DNA from: Lysobacter solisilvae
GTDB taxonomy: Bacteria > Pseudomonadota > Gammaproteobacteria > Xanthomonadales > Xanthomonadaceae
Direction: 5' to 3'
Assembly: GCF_016613535.2 (NCBI RefSeq)
Contig: NZ_CP071518.1
Coordinates: forward strand, 2,294,001 to 2,358,000
Length of the DNA stretch: 64,000 nt
The notes beneath the pieces are model-generated. The model was not told where the DNA came from. It saw only the letters and a list, made by a program, of their open reading frames with translations, and ran no database searches. Below, piece by piece: positions 1 through 8,345 of this stretch (position 1 is the stretch's first letter; each line of letters starts with the position of its first letter). Position numbers and translations under genes: made by a program.

Positions 1-1
1 A

Positions 2-1771
2 TCCGGCGCAGCGCGCGCGCTGCAGTCCGCCGGGCGACAGCAGGTCCTGACCGGCACCGAGTTCGACCTGGTCATCGGCGAGTCGCCGGCCAACTTCACC
101 GGCCGCACGCGCAGGGCCGTCACCGTCAACGGTTCCATTCCCGCGCCGCTGCTGCGCTGGCGCGAGGGCACGACGGTGAACCTGCGCGTCTCCAACGCGC
201 TGCCCGCCGGTTCCATCCACGGCCACCAGACCTCGATCCACTGGCACGGCATCCTGCTGCCGGCCAACATGGACGGTGTGCCCGGGCTGAGCTTCGCGGG
301 CATCCATCGCGGCGAGACCTACCACTACCGCTTCACCGTGAAGCAGGCGGGCACGTACTGGTACCACAGCCATTCGGCGTTCCAGGAGCAGGCGGGGCTG
401 TACGGCCCGCTGGTGATCGACCCGATCGAGCCGGCGCCCTTCGCCTTCGACCGCGACTACGTGGTGATGCTGAGCGACTGGACCGACCTCGATCCTTCGG
501 CGCTGTTCTCGCGCCTGAAGAAGATGTCGATGTACGACAACCACTACCAGCGCACGGTCGGCGACTTCCTGCGCGACGCGCAGCGCGACGGCCTGGCGGC
601 CACGGTCGAGGACCGGAAGATGTGGGGGCGCATGCGGATGTCGCCGACCGACCTGTCCGACGTCAACGCCAACACCTACACCTACCTGATGAACGGGACG
701 ACCTCGCTGGGCAACTGGACCGGCCTGTTCCGCACGGGCGAGAAGATCCGCCTGCGCTTCATCAACGGCTCGTCCATGACCCATTTCGACGTGCGCATCC
801 CGGGCCTGAAGATGACCGTGGTCTGCGCCGACGGCCTGTACGTGCATCCGGTCACGGTCGACGAGTTCCGCATCGCCGCCGCCGAAACCTACGACGTCAT
901 CGTCGAGCCTTCCGGGCAGGATGCCTTCACCATCTTCGCCCAGGACCTGGGGCGCACCGGCTACGTCAGCGGCACGCTCGCCGTGCGCGAGGGGCTGCGG
1001 GCGCCGGTGCCCGCGGTCGACCCGCGTCCGCTGCTGACCATGGCGGACATGGGGCATGGCGGGATGGCTCACGGCTCAAGCGCGCACGACATGTCCAGCA
1101 TGAAGGGCATGGAAGGCGGCTGCGGCGCCAGCATGGGGATGGGCGAGATGGATCACGGCGCGCACGCGGCGCAGGCGGCGGCTTCGACGGCATCTGCTCC
1201 AGCGCCGTCGAACTCATCCCACGCCGGCCACGACATGGGCGCGGGCATGCAGCAGCACCCGGCGAGCGAAACCGGCAACCCGCTGGTGGACATGCAGACG
1301 ATGGCGCCGACGGCCAGGCTCGACGATCCCGGCATCGGCCTGCGCGACAACGGCCGCACGGTGCTGAGTTATTCGATGCTGCGCAGCACGTTCGAAGACC
1401 CCGACGGCCGCGATCCGGGCCGCGACATCGAACTGCACCTCACCGGGCACATGGAGCGCTTCGCCTGGGGCTTCAACGGCCAGAAGTTCTCCGAGGTGCA
1501 GCCGCTGCGCCTGAACTACGGCGAGCGGCTGCGCATCGTGCTGGTCAACGACACGATGATGACGCACCCGATCCACCTGCACGGGATGTGGAGCGACCTC
1601 GAGGACGAGCAGGGCAACTTCCTCGTCCGCAAGCACACCATCGACATGCCGCCCGGCAGCCGTCGCAGCTACCGCGTGCGTGCGGATGCGCTCGGCAGCT
1701 GGGCCTACCACTGCCACCTGCTGTACCACATGGAAGCGGGGATGATGCGCACCGTGAGGGTCGAGGAATGA
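2..1771 (+). CDS. copA: Copper resistance protein A, multicopper oxidase (5' end outside window)
   Basis: Periplasmic multicopper oxidase of the CopA/PcoA family, which oxidises Cu(I) and detoxifies copper. The reading frame is open from base 2, so the true start and Tat signal lie upstream; the GTG at 176 is internal. About 589 codons are visible. The N-terminal cupredoxin domain carries HWHG (near base 239) and WYHSHS (near 361). The C-terminal domain carries HPIHLHG (near 1567) and YHCHLLYHMEAGM (near 1710), which together supply the type 1, 2 and 3 copper ligands. Between them is a Met/His/Gly-rich stretch (about 1039-1170, with repeated MGH and MDH), typical of copper-binding linkers in this family. 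The stop codon overlaps the copB start (ATGA), indicating one operon. Recognition of the family is secure. Confidence 0.95.
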   Translation, partial: SGAARALQSAGRQQVLTGTEFDLVIGESPANFTGRTRRAVTVNGSIPAPLLRWREGTTVNLRVSNALPAGSIHGHQTSIHWHGILLPANMDGVPGLSFAGIHRGETYHYRFTVKQAGTYWYHSHSAFQEQAGLYGPLVIDPIEPAPFAFDRDYVVMLSDWTDLDPSALFSRLKKMSMYDNHYQRTVGDFLRDAQRDGLAATVEDRKMWGRMRMSPTDLSDVNANTYTYLMNGTTSLGNWTGLFRTGEKIRLRFINGSSMTHFDVRIPGLKMTVVCADGLYVHPVTVDEFRIAAAETYDVIVEPSGQDAFTIFAQDLGRTGYVSGTLAVREGLRAPVPAVDPRPLLTMADMGHGGMAHGSSAHDMSSMKGMEGGCGASMGMGEMDHGAHAAQAAASTASAPAPSNSSHAGHDMGAGMQQHPASETGNPLVDMQTMAPTARLDDPGIGLRDNGRTVLSYSMLRSTFEDPDGRDPGRDIELHLTGHMERFAWGFNGQKFSEVQPLRLNYGERLRIVLVNDTMMTHPIHLHGMWSDLEDEQGNFLVRKHTIDMPPGSRRSYRVRADALGSWAYHCHLLYHMEAGMMRTVRVEE

Positions 1772-3012
1772 CGCGCCGTCCCGCCCACGCCGCGACGCTC
1801 GTCGCCGGCCTGCTGCTGGCGTTCAATGCCGGCGCGCAGACGTCGGCGCCTCCCGATGTCCATGCCGGCCACGTACCGCCGACTGCGCCGGTCCAGCAAG
1901 AGGATCCGGCCGACGCGGCTTCGACCACCCCCACGGACGCGGCGGAAGTCGACCACGCGGCGATGGGCCACGGCACACAGGAAACGACACCCGCGGAAGT
2001 CGACCACGCCGCGATGGGCCACGGCACGCAGGAAACGACACCCGCGGAAGTCGACCACGCCGCGATGGGCCACGGCACGCAGGAAACGACGCCCGCGGAA
2101 GTCGACCACGCCGCGATGGGCCACGGCACGCAGGAAACGTCGCCCGCGGAAGTCGACCACGCCGCGATGGGCCACGGCACGCACGAAGCGGCCCCCGCGG
2201 AAGTCGACCATGCGGCGATGGGACACGGCACGCACGAAGCGGCCCCCGCGGAAGTCGACCACGCGGCGATGGGACACGCCATGCCGGCCGCGCCCGCAGC
2301 ACCGATCACGCCCGTTCCGCCGCTGACGGACGCCGACCGCGCCGCGGCGCGGCGGCCCGCCAGCAGCCACCCCGCGCACGACGACACGGTGCACAGCCGC
2401 GTCCTGTTCAACCGCCTGGAGGGTTTCGACGCCGACGAAGGGCAGGGGCTGGAGTGGGAAGGGCAGGCCTGGTTCGGTACCGACCGCCACAAACTGTGGC
2501 TGCGCAGCGAGGGCGAGCGCGTCGCGGGCCGCACCGGGTCGGCGGACATCGAAGTGCTGTACGCAAACGCCATCGCCACCTGGTGGGATCTCGTCGCGGG
2601 CATCCGCCACGACTTCCAGCCGGGGCCGTCGCAGGATTTCCTGGCGATCGGTGTCGTGGGGCGGGCGCCGTACAAGCTCGAGGTGGAAGCCACGGGCTAC
2701 GTCGGCACCTCCGGCCAGGTCGCGGCGCGCATCGAACTCGAATACGAGACGCTGCTGACCAACCGGTGGATCCTGCAGCCGCTGGTGGAGCTCAACTTCC
2801 ACGGACAGGACGACGAGCGCCGCCGCGTCGGCGCCGGCCTGAGCTCGGCCGAGGCGGGCCTGCGCCTGCGCTACGAGGTGACGCGGCGGTTCGCGCCCTA
2901 CGTCGGCATCGTCGGCGACTGGTCCTTTGGCAGCACCGCCGACTTCCGGCGCGAGGACGGTGAGGCCACCCACGACACCCGCGTCGTCGCCGGCGTGCGG
3001 GTCTGGTTCTGA
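1768..3012 (+). CDS. copB: Copper resistance protein B, outer membrane
   Basis: CopB/PcoB-family outer-membrane protein of the copper resistance operon, 414 aa. It starts at the ATG overlapping the copA stop, followed by a signal peptide (residues 1-23, ending in NAGAQ). Residues 59-177 are seven tandem 17-residue repeats built on EVDHAAMGHGTQE, rich in His and Met and probably copper-binding. From about residue 205 the conserved CopB domain begins (HSRVLFNRLEGFD, then EGQAWFGTDRHKLWLR) and runs as alternating strands to a terminal VWF, the usual C-terminal aromatic of an outer-membrane barrel. The repeats make the N-terminal region longer than in many homologues. No copRS regulator is visible in the window. 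Confidence 0.94.
   Translation: MTRRPAHAATLVAGLLLAFNAGAQTSAPPDVHAGHVPPTAPVQQEDPADAASTTPTDAAEVDHAAMGHGTQETTPAEVDHAAMGHGTQETTPAEVDHAAMGHGTQETTPAEVDHAAMGHGTQETSPAEVDHAAMGHGTHEAAPAEVDHAAMGHGTHEAAPAEVDHAAMGHAMPAAPAAPITPVPPLTDADRAAARRPASSHPAHDDTVHSRVLFNRLEGFDADEGQGLEWEGQAWFGTDRHKLWLRSEGERVAGRTGSADIEVLYANAIATWWDLVAGIRHDFQPGPSQDFLAIGVVGRAPYKLEVEATGYVGTSGQVAARIELEYETLLTNRWILQPLVELNFHGQDDERRRVGAGLSSAEAGLRLRYEVTRRFAPYVGIVGDWSFGSTADFRREDGEATHDTRVVAGVRVWF
1942..2298 (+). repeat. Seven in-frame 51-bp tandem repeats inside copB
   Basis: Seven direct copies of a 51-bp unit encode AEVDHAAMGHGTQETTP and variants. Copies 1-4 are nearly identical (TQETTP or TQETSP ends), copies 5-6 carry THEAAP, and copy 7 diverges into AMPAAPA. 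Low divergence between neighbours points to recent slippage or unequal recombination. Each unit adds two His and one Met. Confidence 0.95.
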
Positions 3013-3093
3013 GCGGCGTTCGGGGCGCGTGCCTGCCGGTGCCGGCGCGGTTGCCACGGTCGGATGGACTGGGGGGGTGGGGCGTCCGGATCC

Positions 3094-3369
3094 GGTACGC
3101 GGGCGTCTGATTCCGGCACGCGAGCGGCCAATTTTTGGCCAACGGCTACCAAAATCGGGACGGCGGCGAGTCTTTTTTTGGACGCTCGCGTCCAAATCCG
3201 GGACGCGCGCGTCCAAATTTCGGTCGTCGCCGGGCAAAAATCAGACGCGCGCGTCCAATTTCGGGACGCCGCCGTCCTGATTCGGGACGCGAGCGTCCAA
3301 AATTTGGACGCGCGCGAGTCTTTTTCGGACGCGAGCGTCCAAAAATCAGTAGCTCGCGAGCAAACTTTG
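3094..3369. repeat. Intergenic repeat array 1, about 13 units of 20-22 bp
   Basis: The 577-bp gap between the copB stop and the tRNA-Phe gene holds no convincing gene. Within it are about 13 imperfect units of 20-22 bp. Each has a GC-rich palindromic core, best form GGACGCGAGCGTCC, followed by 7-9 A/T-rich bases such as AAATTTCG or AAAAATCA. Examples of good units start near 3180, 3202, 3285 and 3327. Unit length varies (20, 21, 22), so it is not a codon-periodic protein repeat. The AT-rich patches contrast with the roughly 70% GC of neighbouring genes. I do not recognise a named repeat family. Bases 3370-3542 hold nothing I can identify. Confidence 0.8.
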
Positions 3370-3542
3370 GTCGGTTGCCGGCCCGTCCGGGCACGCGGAG
3401 AGCGGCGCACGGTTGGCTTCCGGGTGCCTTCCGTGGGGGCCTCGACTGTGCGATTCGACGGCGGCGCATCTACGGATCATCCAGCTCCGCGGCCACCAGT
3501 CAGTGCGGTGACGGTGACATCCCCTGGGGCGGAGCCCGGAAA

Positions 3543-3577
3543 CAAAAAGCCCCGCGAACGAAGATCGTTGCAGGGCT
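3543..3577 (-). terminator. Rho-independent terminator of tRNA-Phe
   Basis: Read on the minus strand, AGCCCTGC and GCGGGGCT form a stem enclosing a second small hairpin (AACGA/TCGTT), followed by TTTTTG. It lies 12 bases past the CCA end of tRNA-Phe, as expected for its terminator. Confidence 0.8.
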
Positions 3578-3589
3578 GATGTTCTTACA

Positions 3590-3665
3590 TGGTGGCCGGG
3601 GAGGGAATCGAACCCCCGACACGGGGATTTTCAATCCCCTGCTCTACCAACTGAGCTACCCGGCC
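3590..3665 (-). tRNA. tRNA-Phe (GAA)
   Basis: A 76-nt cloverleaf on the minus strand. The acceptor stem is GGCCGGG/CCCGGCC and the D-arm contains AGCTCAGTTGGTAGAGC. The anticodon arm is GGGGA-TTGAAAA-TCCCC with anticodon GAA, and the T-arm contains GGTTCGATTCC. The discriminator A and the CCA end are encoded. A sigma70-like promoter lies upstream and a terminator downstream, so it is a single-gene transcription unit. Confidence 0.97.
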
Positions 3666-3701
3666 GATCACAAGCCGTGTGCGGGCCGTGAAAGAAGCGA
3701 G

Positions 3702-3730
3702 ATGATACGGGCGGCCTTTCGGTCTGGCAA
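3702..3730 (-). promoter_or_regulatory. Sigma70-type promoter of tRNA-Phe
   Basis: On the minus strand TTGCCA (3730-3725) is separated by exactly 17 bp from TATCAT (3707-3702), which lies 37 bp before the tRNA 5' end. This is the clearest complete -35/-10 pair I found in the window. Confidence 0.75.
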
Positions 3731-3827
3731 GCCGGATGGTGGCTGAATATGCGGCCGGCCCTATTGCCGTGGCCGGGCGCGGGCGGCGCATCATTGGGCT
3801 ATCCCCTTGTCCGGTAAGGAAAAGCAC

Positions 3828-4274
3828 ATGGAACGCCTACGATTCATGCACCTGCGATTCGTCCTGGCCGCGTGCATCGCGCTGCTCGCCGCCGCCGGAT
3901 GCGCCTCGACCAACACGACCGGCGTGGGCATCGACGCCCAGCGGGCCGCGCTATACCGCGCCCATGCCGGCGAACCCATCGACGGGTTCCTGGGCCGCAT
4001 CAACGGTTGGACTTCGCTGGACGACACCGCGCTGGTGGTCTGGACGGGCGCCAACCGGGGCTACCTGCTCGAGGTGATGGGCCCCTGCCAGGAACTGCCC
4101 TGGGCGCACACGATCACGCTGTCCAACGGGCAGTTCGACCGCGTCAGCCGCTTCGACGAACTTCGCGTGATCGGACGCGGCGTGGCGGCCATCCCGTGCC
4201 AGATCCGCGAGATCCGCCCGATCGACGTCAAGGCGGTGAAGGAAGCCCGCAAGCAGGCGCGCGAAGCGGGCTGA
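3828..4274 (+). CDS. Small DUF6491-like putative lipoprotein
   Basis: Protein of 148 aa with no assigned function. I place the start at ATG 3828 because GGTAAGGA sits 7 bases upstream; a TTG 21 bases earlier is possible but has no such site. Residues 1-25 form a signal peptide ending in a lipobox (LAAAGCAS), so the mature protein is probably lipid-anchored at a Cys near residue 25. The mature part is mixed alpha/beta (DGFLGRINGWTSLDD, LLEVMGPCQELPWA) and resembles the DUF6491 proteins common in Xanthomonadaceae. It stands alone, convergent with yggX. The family assignment is from memory of the motif pattern and is moderately sure. Confidence 0.75.
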   Translation: MERLRFMHLRFVLAACIALLAAAGCASTNTTGVGIDAQRAALYRAHAGEPIDGFLGRINGWTSLDDTALVVWTGANRGYLLEVMGPCQELPWAHTITLSNGQFDRVSRFDELRVIGRGVAAIPCQIREIRPIDVKAVKEARKQAREAG

Positions 4275-4287
4275 TTGCGCGCGTGGC

Positions 4288-4557
4288 TCAAGCCTCGGGG
4301 ACGTATCCCGCGGGTTTCTCGGCGTCGCCGCCGAAAAGGAACTTCTCCATCTCGCCGGCCAGGAACGCCCGGTGCTTGGGGTCCAGCGGCGACAGCCGGT
4401 TCTCGTTGATCAGCATGGTCTGGTGGGCCAGCCACTTCGACCAGGCGGGTTTGCCGACATTGGCGAAGACGCGCTGGCCCAGTTCGCCCGGCCAGGGCAC
4501 GAAATCCAGTCCCTCGGCCTCGCGCTTTTCGTGGACGCAGAAGACGGTGCGGGGCAT
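4288..4557 (-). CDS. yggX: Probable Fe(2+)-trafficking protein YggX
   Basis: Protein of 89 aa matching YggX along its whole length: [19 protein letters not shown] at the N-terminus with the conserved Cys7, then [20 protein letters not shown] and KFLFGG. YggX protects iron-sulfur clusters from oxidative damage and is thought to handle labile iron in the cytoplasm. Its ATG overlaps the mutY stop as TGATG, the same mutY-yggX arrangement found in enterobacteria, which links repair of oxidised DNA to iron control. Translation is probably coupled to mutY, so the mutY frameshifts, if real, could lower its expression. Confidence 0.95.
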   Translation of the reverse strand: MPRTVFCVHEKREAEGLDFVPWPGELGQRVFANVGKPAWSKWLAHQTMLINENRLSPLDPKHRAFLAGEMEKFLFGGDAEKPAGYVPEA

Positions 4558-5686
4558 CAGGCGGATCCTTCGATAAGTGTGCGGATCGGTGCGGGCAGGC
4601 CGAGCGTGGCCAGTTGCGCGCGCGCTACCCAGCGCAGGTCGTCATTGTCGCCCACGCGCGGACGCAGGGCCACGCCGGCCACGTGCAGGGGCTGCAGCTG
4701 CAGGCGGAAATGGCTGAAGGCGTGATCGATCGCGGGCAGCGCACGCGCGCTGTCGAAGGCGCCGGTGGCGTGCGTGTCGAACCATTCGCGCGCACCGGCC
4801 GCATCGTCGGCCTGCGGCAGCGTCCACAGCGACGCCCAGATGCCCTGCGGTGGCCGGCGCTGCAGGAGCACGGCGCCCGCATCGTTTTCCAGCCACAGGA
4901 CGTGGGCCTGCCGGCGCGGTGAAACCTTCGAGGGCTTCGCCGAGGGGAGTTCCCCCGGCCAGGCCTTCGATGCGGGCCACGCAATCGGCTTGCAGCGGGC
5001 ACAGCACGCAGGCTGGCGCGGCGCGCGTGCACAGCGTGGCGCCCAGGGTCCATCTGCGCCTGCGTGTAGTCGGCCATGCGCGTGGCATTCGCACCCGTCG
5101 GCAGGTGCGACTGGGCGAACGCCCAAAGCTTTTTCTCGACGGCAGGCAGGCCGGGCCAGCCGTGGACGCCGTGGAAACGCGCGAGCACGCGTTTGACATT
5201 GCCATCGAGGATCGCGTGCCGGTCGCCCCAGGCCTGGGAGACGATCGCCGCCGCGGTGCTGCGGCCGATGCCGGGCAGGGCGGTCAGCGCATCCATGTCG
5301 CGCGGCAGGTCGCCGCCGTGTTGCTCGACGCAGACCCGCGCGGCCGCGTGCAGATTGCGGGCGCGGGCGTAGTAGCCCATGCCGGACCACAGCGCCAGGA
5401 CGTCGTCCAGTGGCGCCGCGGCCAGTGCCTGCACCGACGGCAACGCCGCCACGAAACGGTCGAAATAGCCGATGACGGTCCGCACCTGCGTCTGCTGCAG
5501 CATGATTTCCGACAGCCACACGCGGTAGGGCGTGCGCGGATGCTGCCAGGGCAGGTCGTGGCGTCCGGCGATGTCGAACCAGGCGAGCAGGCGGGCGGCG
5601 TAGGTGGATGCCGTCGTCGTGGCCTGCTCCGGCGCGGCATGTTCGGCGGCATCGGCGCTGCGCCGGCTTTTCAGGCGTGCGCTCAC
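4557..5686 (-). pseudogene. mutY: A/G-specific adenine glycosylase MutY, interrupted by two +1 frameshifts
   Basis: MutY removes adenine mispaired with 8-oxoguanine. The coding region would give about 375 aa from a GTG at 5686 that overlaps the upstream stop (GTGA). The N-terminal part is intact: SEIMLQQTQVRTVIGYFDRF, the helix-hairpin-helix LPGIGRSTAAAI and the catalytic ILDGNVKRVLARFHG. One extra base in the GGG run at 5046-5048 shifts the frame before the iron-sulfur Cys motif (C-x6-C-x2-C-x5-C, LCTRAAPACVLCPLQADC). An extra base in the CCCCC run at 4952-4956 shifts it again, and the NUDIX-like C-terminal domain (VLLQRRPPQGIWASLWTLP) continues in a third frame to the stop at 4557. As written, the product loses the cluster and the 8-oxoG-reading domain. 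Both changes are single-base insertions in G/C runs, so sequence error is the leading explanation. Confidence 0.85.
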
Positions 5687-6948
5687 GGGCTGCCGGCCTC
5701 GCCGTGGAATTCCACCTCCACGCCTTCCAGTACCGCGCCGGAAATCTCGATGCGCGGCGTGCTCAGCGTGCCGGCGAGCGGCGGCAGCGGATTGCCGGCG
5801 GCCGCGGCGTCGGCCCATTCGAGCATCTGCGCGATCTTGAACCGGCCGTCGAAGCGGGTGGCGTCACGGCTGACGCGCAACGCAACCGGATCGGTTAGAG
5901 AGAAGTCGCCGGCGTAGTCCAGGCGGAAGGGCAGCGCCGAATCCGACTGGCCCAGCGGCGGCGGCAACGCGGGCCAGGCCGGTGGCCACTGCGCGATGTC
6001 GCCCGCGAGTCCGAGCGTGAGGCGCTCGGTCAGCACGACGTCGCCACGTGCATGCAGCAGCGGAATGAGGTCGTCCTTCGGGTCGCCCCTTCCGCGCAGG
6101 AACACGCCGGCCTGCGTCAGGTGCACGCCGTCACGCAGCTGCAAGGGCCCGTGCAGGCCGAGGGCGAATGGCAGCCGGGTATCGCCGGATTCGTAGCGCG
6201 CGGCGAGGCCGACATGCGCCGGCCGCAGCCGCCAGTCTTCATTCCCGCGGCGCAGCGGCCCGGAGAAGGCGAGGGTGCCGGGCATCGCCCATGCCTGTCC
6301 GTTCTGGACGCGCAGCCGGCCATGGGCGGCGAATCCGCTGCCGCCCGGCTTGACCAGGATCTCCGGCCGGCTGAGGGCCACGGCCAGATCCACCGTGGCG
6401 GTCAGCGGCGCGTCGAGATAGCGGGCCCGCACGTGCGCCTGCAGCGGCTGGTCCGCACGCAGTCGCGGAGTGTCGATATCGATATCGGCCAGGCGCCACG
6501 GCGGTCCGACGAGCTCGCCTGCGCGGATGCGGATGCCATCGGTGAAGGTCGGCAGGCGCGGCGCCGAAGGCGGGCGGCTGTCGAGCCAGCGCTGCAGGGC
6601 CGGCAGGTCGATGCGGGGCGCATCCAGTTCCAGCCGGCTGGCGGTGAGATCCCCGCCAGCGGCGCGCAGCGTCGACCAGGGCAGCGAGACCAGGATGCGG
6701 CGCGCGCGCAGCACCGGTGTCTTCGCGTCGGGCTGGCGTGCCTGGACATCGCGCAGCACCAGTACCGGGGTGCCGCGCAAGGTGTACTCGGTCGTGCCGT
6801 GGGCGGTGATCTCCAGGCCAAGTGCGTTTCCCGCGCGATCGAGCAGGATGCCCGCCACCTGCCTGGGCTGTGCCAGCCAGGCCAGCGCCGCGGCCAGCAC
6901 GAGCAGCACCAGGGCCGCGGCGACGAGTAGGCGGGAGCGGCGGCTCAT
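5683..6948 (-). CDS. AsmA-like membrane-anchored protein
   Basis: Protein of 421 aa with an N-terminal signal anchor (SRRSRLLVAAALVLLVLAAALAWLA), followed by a long region rich in short beta strands. VAGILLDRAGNALGLEITAHG resembles the start of AsmA-type domains, and TLSTPRIEISGAVLEGVEVEF the end. AsmA-like proteins act in the cell envelope and are linked to lipid transport or outer-membrane assembly. It lies 8 bases after ftsY and overlaps mutY by GTGA, so it is the second gene of an ftsY-asmA-like-mutY-yggX operon. The domain call is by pattern and moderately sure; the substrate is unknown. Confidence 0.7.
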   Translation of the reverse strand: MSRRSRLLVAAALVLLVLAAALAWLAQPRQVAGILLDRAGNALGLEITAHGTTEYTLRGTPVLVLRDVQARQPDAKTPVLRARRILVSLPWSTLRAAGGDLTASRLELDAPRIDLPALQRWLDSRPPSAPRLPTFTDGIRIRAGELVGPPWRLADIDIDTPRLRADQPLQAHVRARYLDAPLTATVDLAVALSRPEILVKPGGSGFAAHGRLRVQNGQAWAMPGTLAFSGPLRRGNEDWRLRPAHVGLAARYESGDTRLPFALGLHGPLQLRDGVHLTQAGVFLRGRGDPKDDLIPLLHARGDVVLTERLTLGLAGDIAQWPPAWPALPPPLGQSDSALPFRLDYAGDFSLTDPVALRVSRDATRFDGRFKIAQMLEWADAAAAGNPLPPLAGTLSTPRIEISGAVLEGVEVEFHGEAGSP

Positions 6949-6956
6949 CCGGTGGG

Positions 6957-8282
6957 TCAGTTGCCCAGCGACTCGGGGAGCAGCGCGTCCACGAAGGACT
7001 GCGCGTCGAACACGCGCAGGTCCTCCGGACGTTCGCCGATGCCGGCGTACCGGATCGGAATACCGAACTCGCGCGCCAGCGCGAACACGACCCCGCCCTT
7101 GGCGGTGCCGTCGAGCTTGGTCACCACCAGGCCGGTGACGCCCACGGCGGCGTGGAACTGGCGCAGCTGCGAGAGCGCGTTCTGGCCGGTGGTGCCGTCG
7201 ATGACCATCAACACTTCATGCGGCGCGCCGGGGTCGAGCTTCTGCAGGACGCGCTTGATCTTGCCCAGTTCGGCCATCAGACCCTGCTGCGTGTGCAGGC
7301 GCCCGGCGGTGTCGGCGATCAGCACCTGCGTGCCGCGGGCCTTGGCGGCCTGCAGGGCGTCGAAGGCGACCGAGGCCGCGTCGGCGTTCTGCCCCTGCGC
7401 CACCACGGGCACGCCGTTGCGCTCGCCCCAGGCCTGCAGCTGCGCGACGGCGGCGGCGCGGAAGGTGTCGCCGGCGGCGAGCATCAGCGGACGGCCCTCG
7501 TCCTTGAAACGCTTGGCGAGCTTGCCGATGGTGGTGGTCTTGCCGACGCCGTTCACACCCACGGTGAGCAGGACGAACGGCCCGGCCTTCGGGTCGATCT
7601 CCAGCGGGACCGCCACCGGCGCCAGGATCGCCAGCAGATCCTGGCGCAAGGCGCGCAGCAGTCCGCCCGCATCGGCAAACTCGCGCGCCTTCATGCGCTT
7701 GCGCAGGTCCTGGATGAGCTGGGTGGTGGCCGTGACGCCGACGTCGGCAGTGATCAGCGCGGTCTCGATCTCGTCGAGCAGATCGTCGTCCAGGCGCGGA
7801 TTGCGCGAGAACAGCCCGCCCAGGGTGCGTGCGAACGCGCTGCCGCGCAGACGGTCTCGCCAGCCCTTCTTGCCCGGCGCGGCTGCCTCGCCGGCTGGTG
7901 CGGATGCCGGCTCGGCGAAAGCTCCGGGGCCGGGTTCGGCCATGGCAGGCTCGGAAACGGCGGGTTCGGGAACGGCGGGTTCGGAAACGGCGGGTTCGGG
8001 AACGGCGGGTTCGGAAACGACGGGTTCGACCGCTGCGCGGGCATCGACGTCCATCGCCGCGGCGATGATTTCGGCAGGCAGCGGTTCGTCCGGAGCCGAC
8101 GCTGGCGCCGCGACCGCGGCGTCGGCTTGCGGCGCCGGCGCATGCTGGACGGAAACGTCGTGGACGGAAGCATCCGGTGCCGGAGCATCAGGCCCGCCTG
8201 TCGCTCCCGCTGCCGGCGGGGCGTCGGTGGCCGGGACGGCGGGGGGCGTTTCGGGTTTCTTGCGGCGGAAAAATCCGAGCAT
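6957..8282 (-). CDS. ftsY: Signal recognition particle receptor FtsY
   Basis: SRP receptor GTPase, 441 aa, which docks ribosome-SRP complexes at the inner membrane with Ffh/4.5S RNA. The start is the ATG at 8282 (MLGFFRRKK, a basic membrane-binding tip); the longer open frame upstream is a shadow across rsmD. Residues 10-135 are an acidic, Pro/Ala-rich A domain containing a tandem SEPAVPEPAV repeat. The NG domain follows, with P-loop GVNGVGKTTTIGKLAK near residue 240, AGDTFRAAAVAQL, DTAGRLHTQ, TKLDGTAKGG and the closing GIGERPEDLRVFDAQSFVDAL. First gene of the operon with the AsmA-like gene, mutY and yggX, and divergent from rsmD across 63 bases. Confidence 0.97.
   Translation of the reverse strand: MLGFFRRKKPETPPAVPATDAPPAAGATGGPDAPAPDASVHDVSVQHAPAPQADAAVAAPASAPDEPLPAEIIAAAMDVDARAAVEPVVSEPAVPEPAVSEPAVPEPAVSEPAMAEPGPGAFAEPASAPAGEAAAPGKKGWRDRLRGSAFARTLGGLFSRNPRLDDDLLDEIETALITADVGVTATTQLIQDLRKRMKAREFADAGGLLRALRQDLLAILAPVAVPLEIDPKAGPFVLLTVGVNGVGKTTTIGKLAKRFKDEGRPLMLAAGDTFRAAAVAQLQAWGERNGVPVVAQGQNADAASVAFDALQAAKARGTQVLIADTAGRLHTQQGLMAELGKIKRVLQKLDPGAPHEVLMVIDGTTGQNALSQLRQFHAAVGVTGLVVTKLDGTAKGGVVFALAREFGIPIRYAGIGERPEDLRVFDAQSFVDALLPESLGN
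7947..8029 (-). repeat. 15-bp tandem repeats in ftsY A domain
   Basis: About five and a half copies of a 15-bp unit (GGGTTCGGRAACGGC on the plus strand). On the coding strand they give alternating EPAVS and EPAVP pentapeptides at roughly residues 85-112 of FtsY. The two forms alternate regularly, suggesting duplication of a 30-bp unit. Confidence 0.85.
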
Positions 8283-8345
8283 CGAGAATCTGGGGGAGTG
8301 CGCGAGAATGACGCACATGATAGCCCCCGCCCCTGCCCACGCCCG

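Noticed and set aside
3064..3746. Open frames through array 1
   Set aside because: Several frames on both strands are open through the same repeats; none has a ribosome site or a recognisable protein pattern.
4952..5048. Programmed ribosomal frameshifting in mutY
   Set aside because: Two shifts in one gene, no slippery heptamer or downstream structure known for mutY, and the same error type in two other genes; sequence error is simpler.
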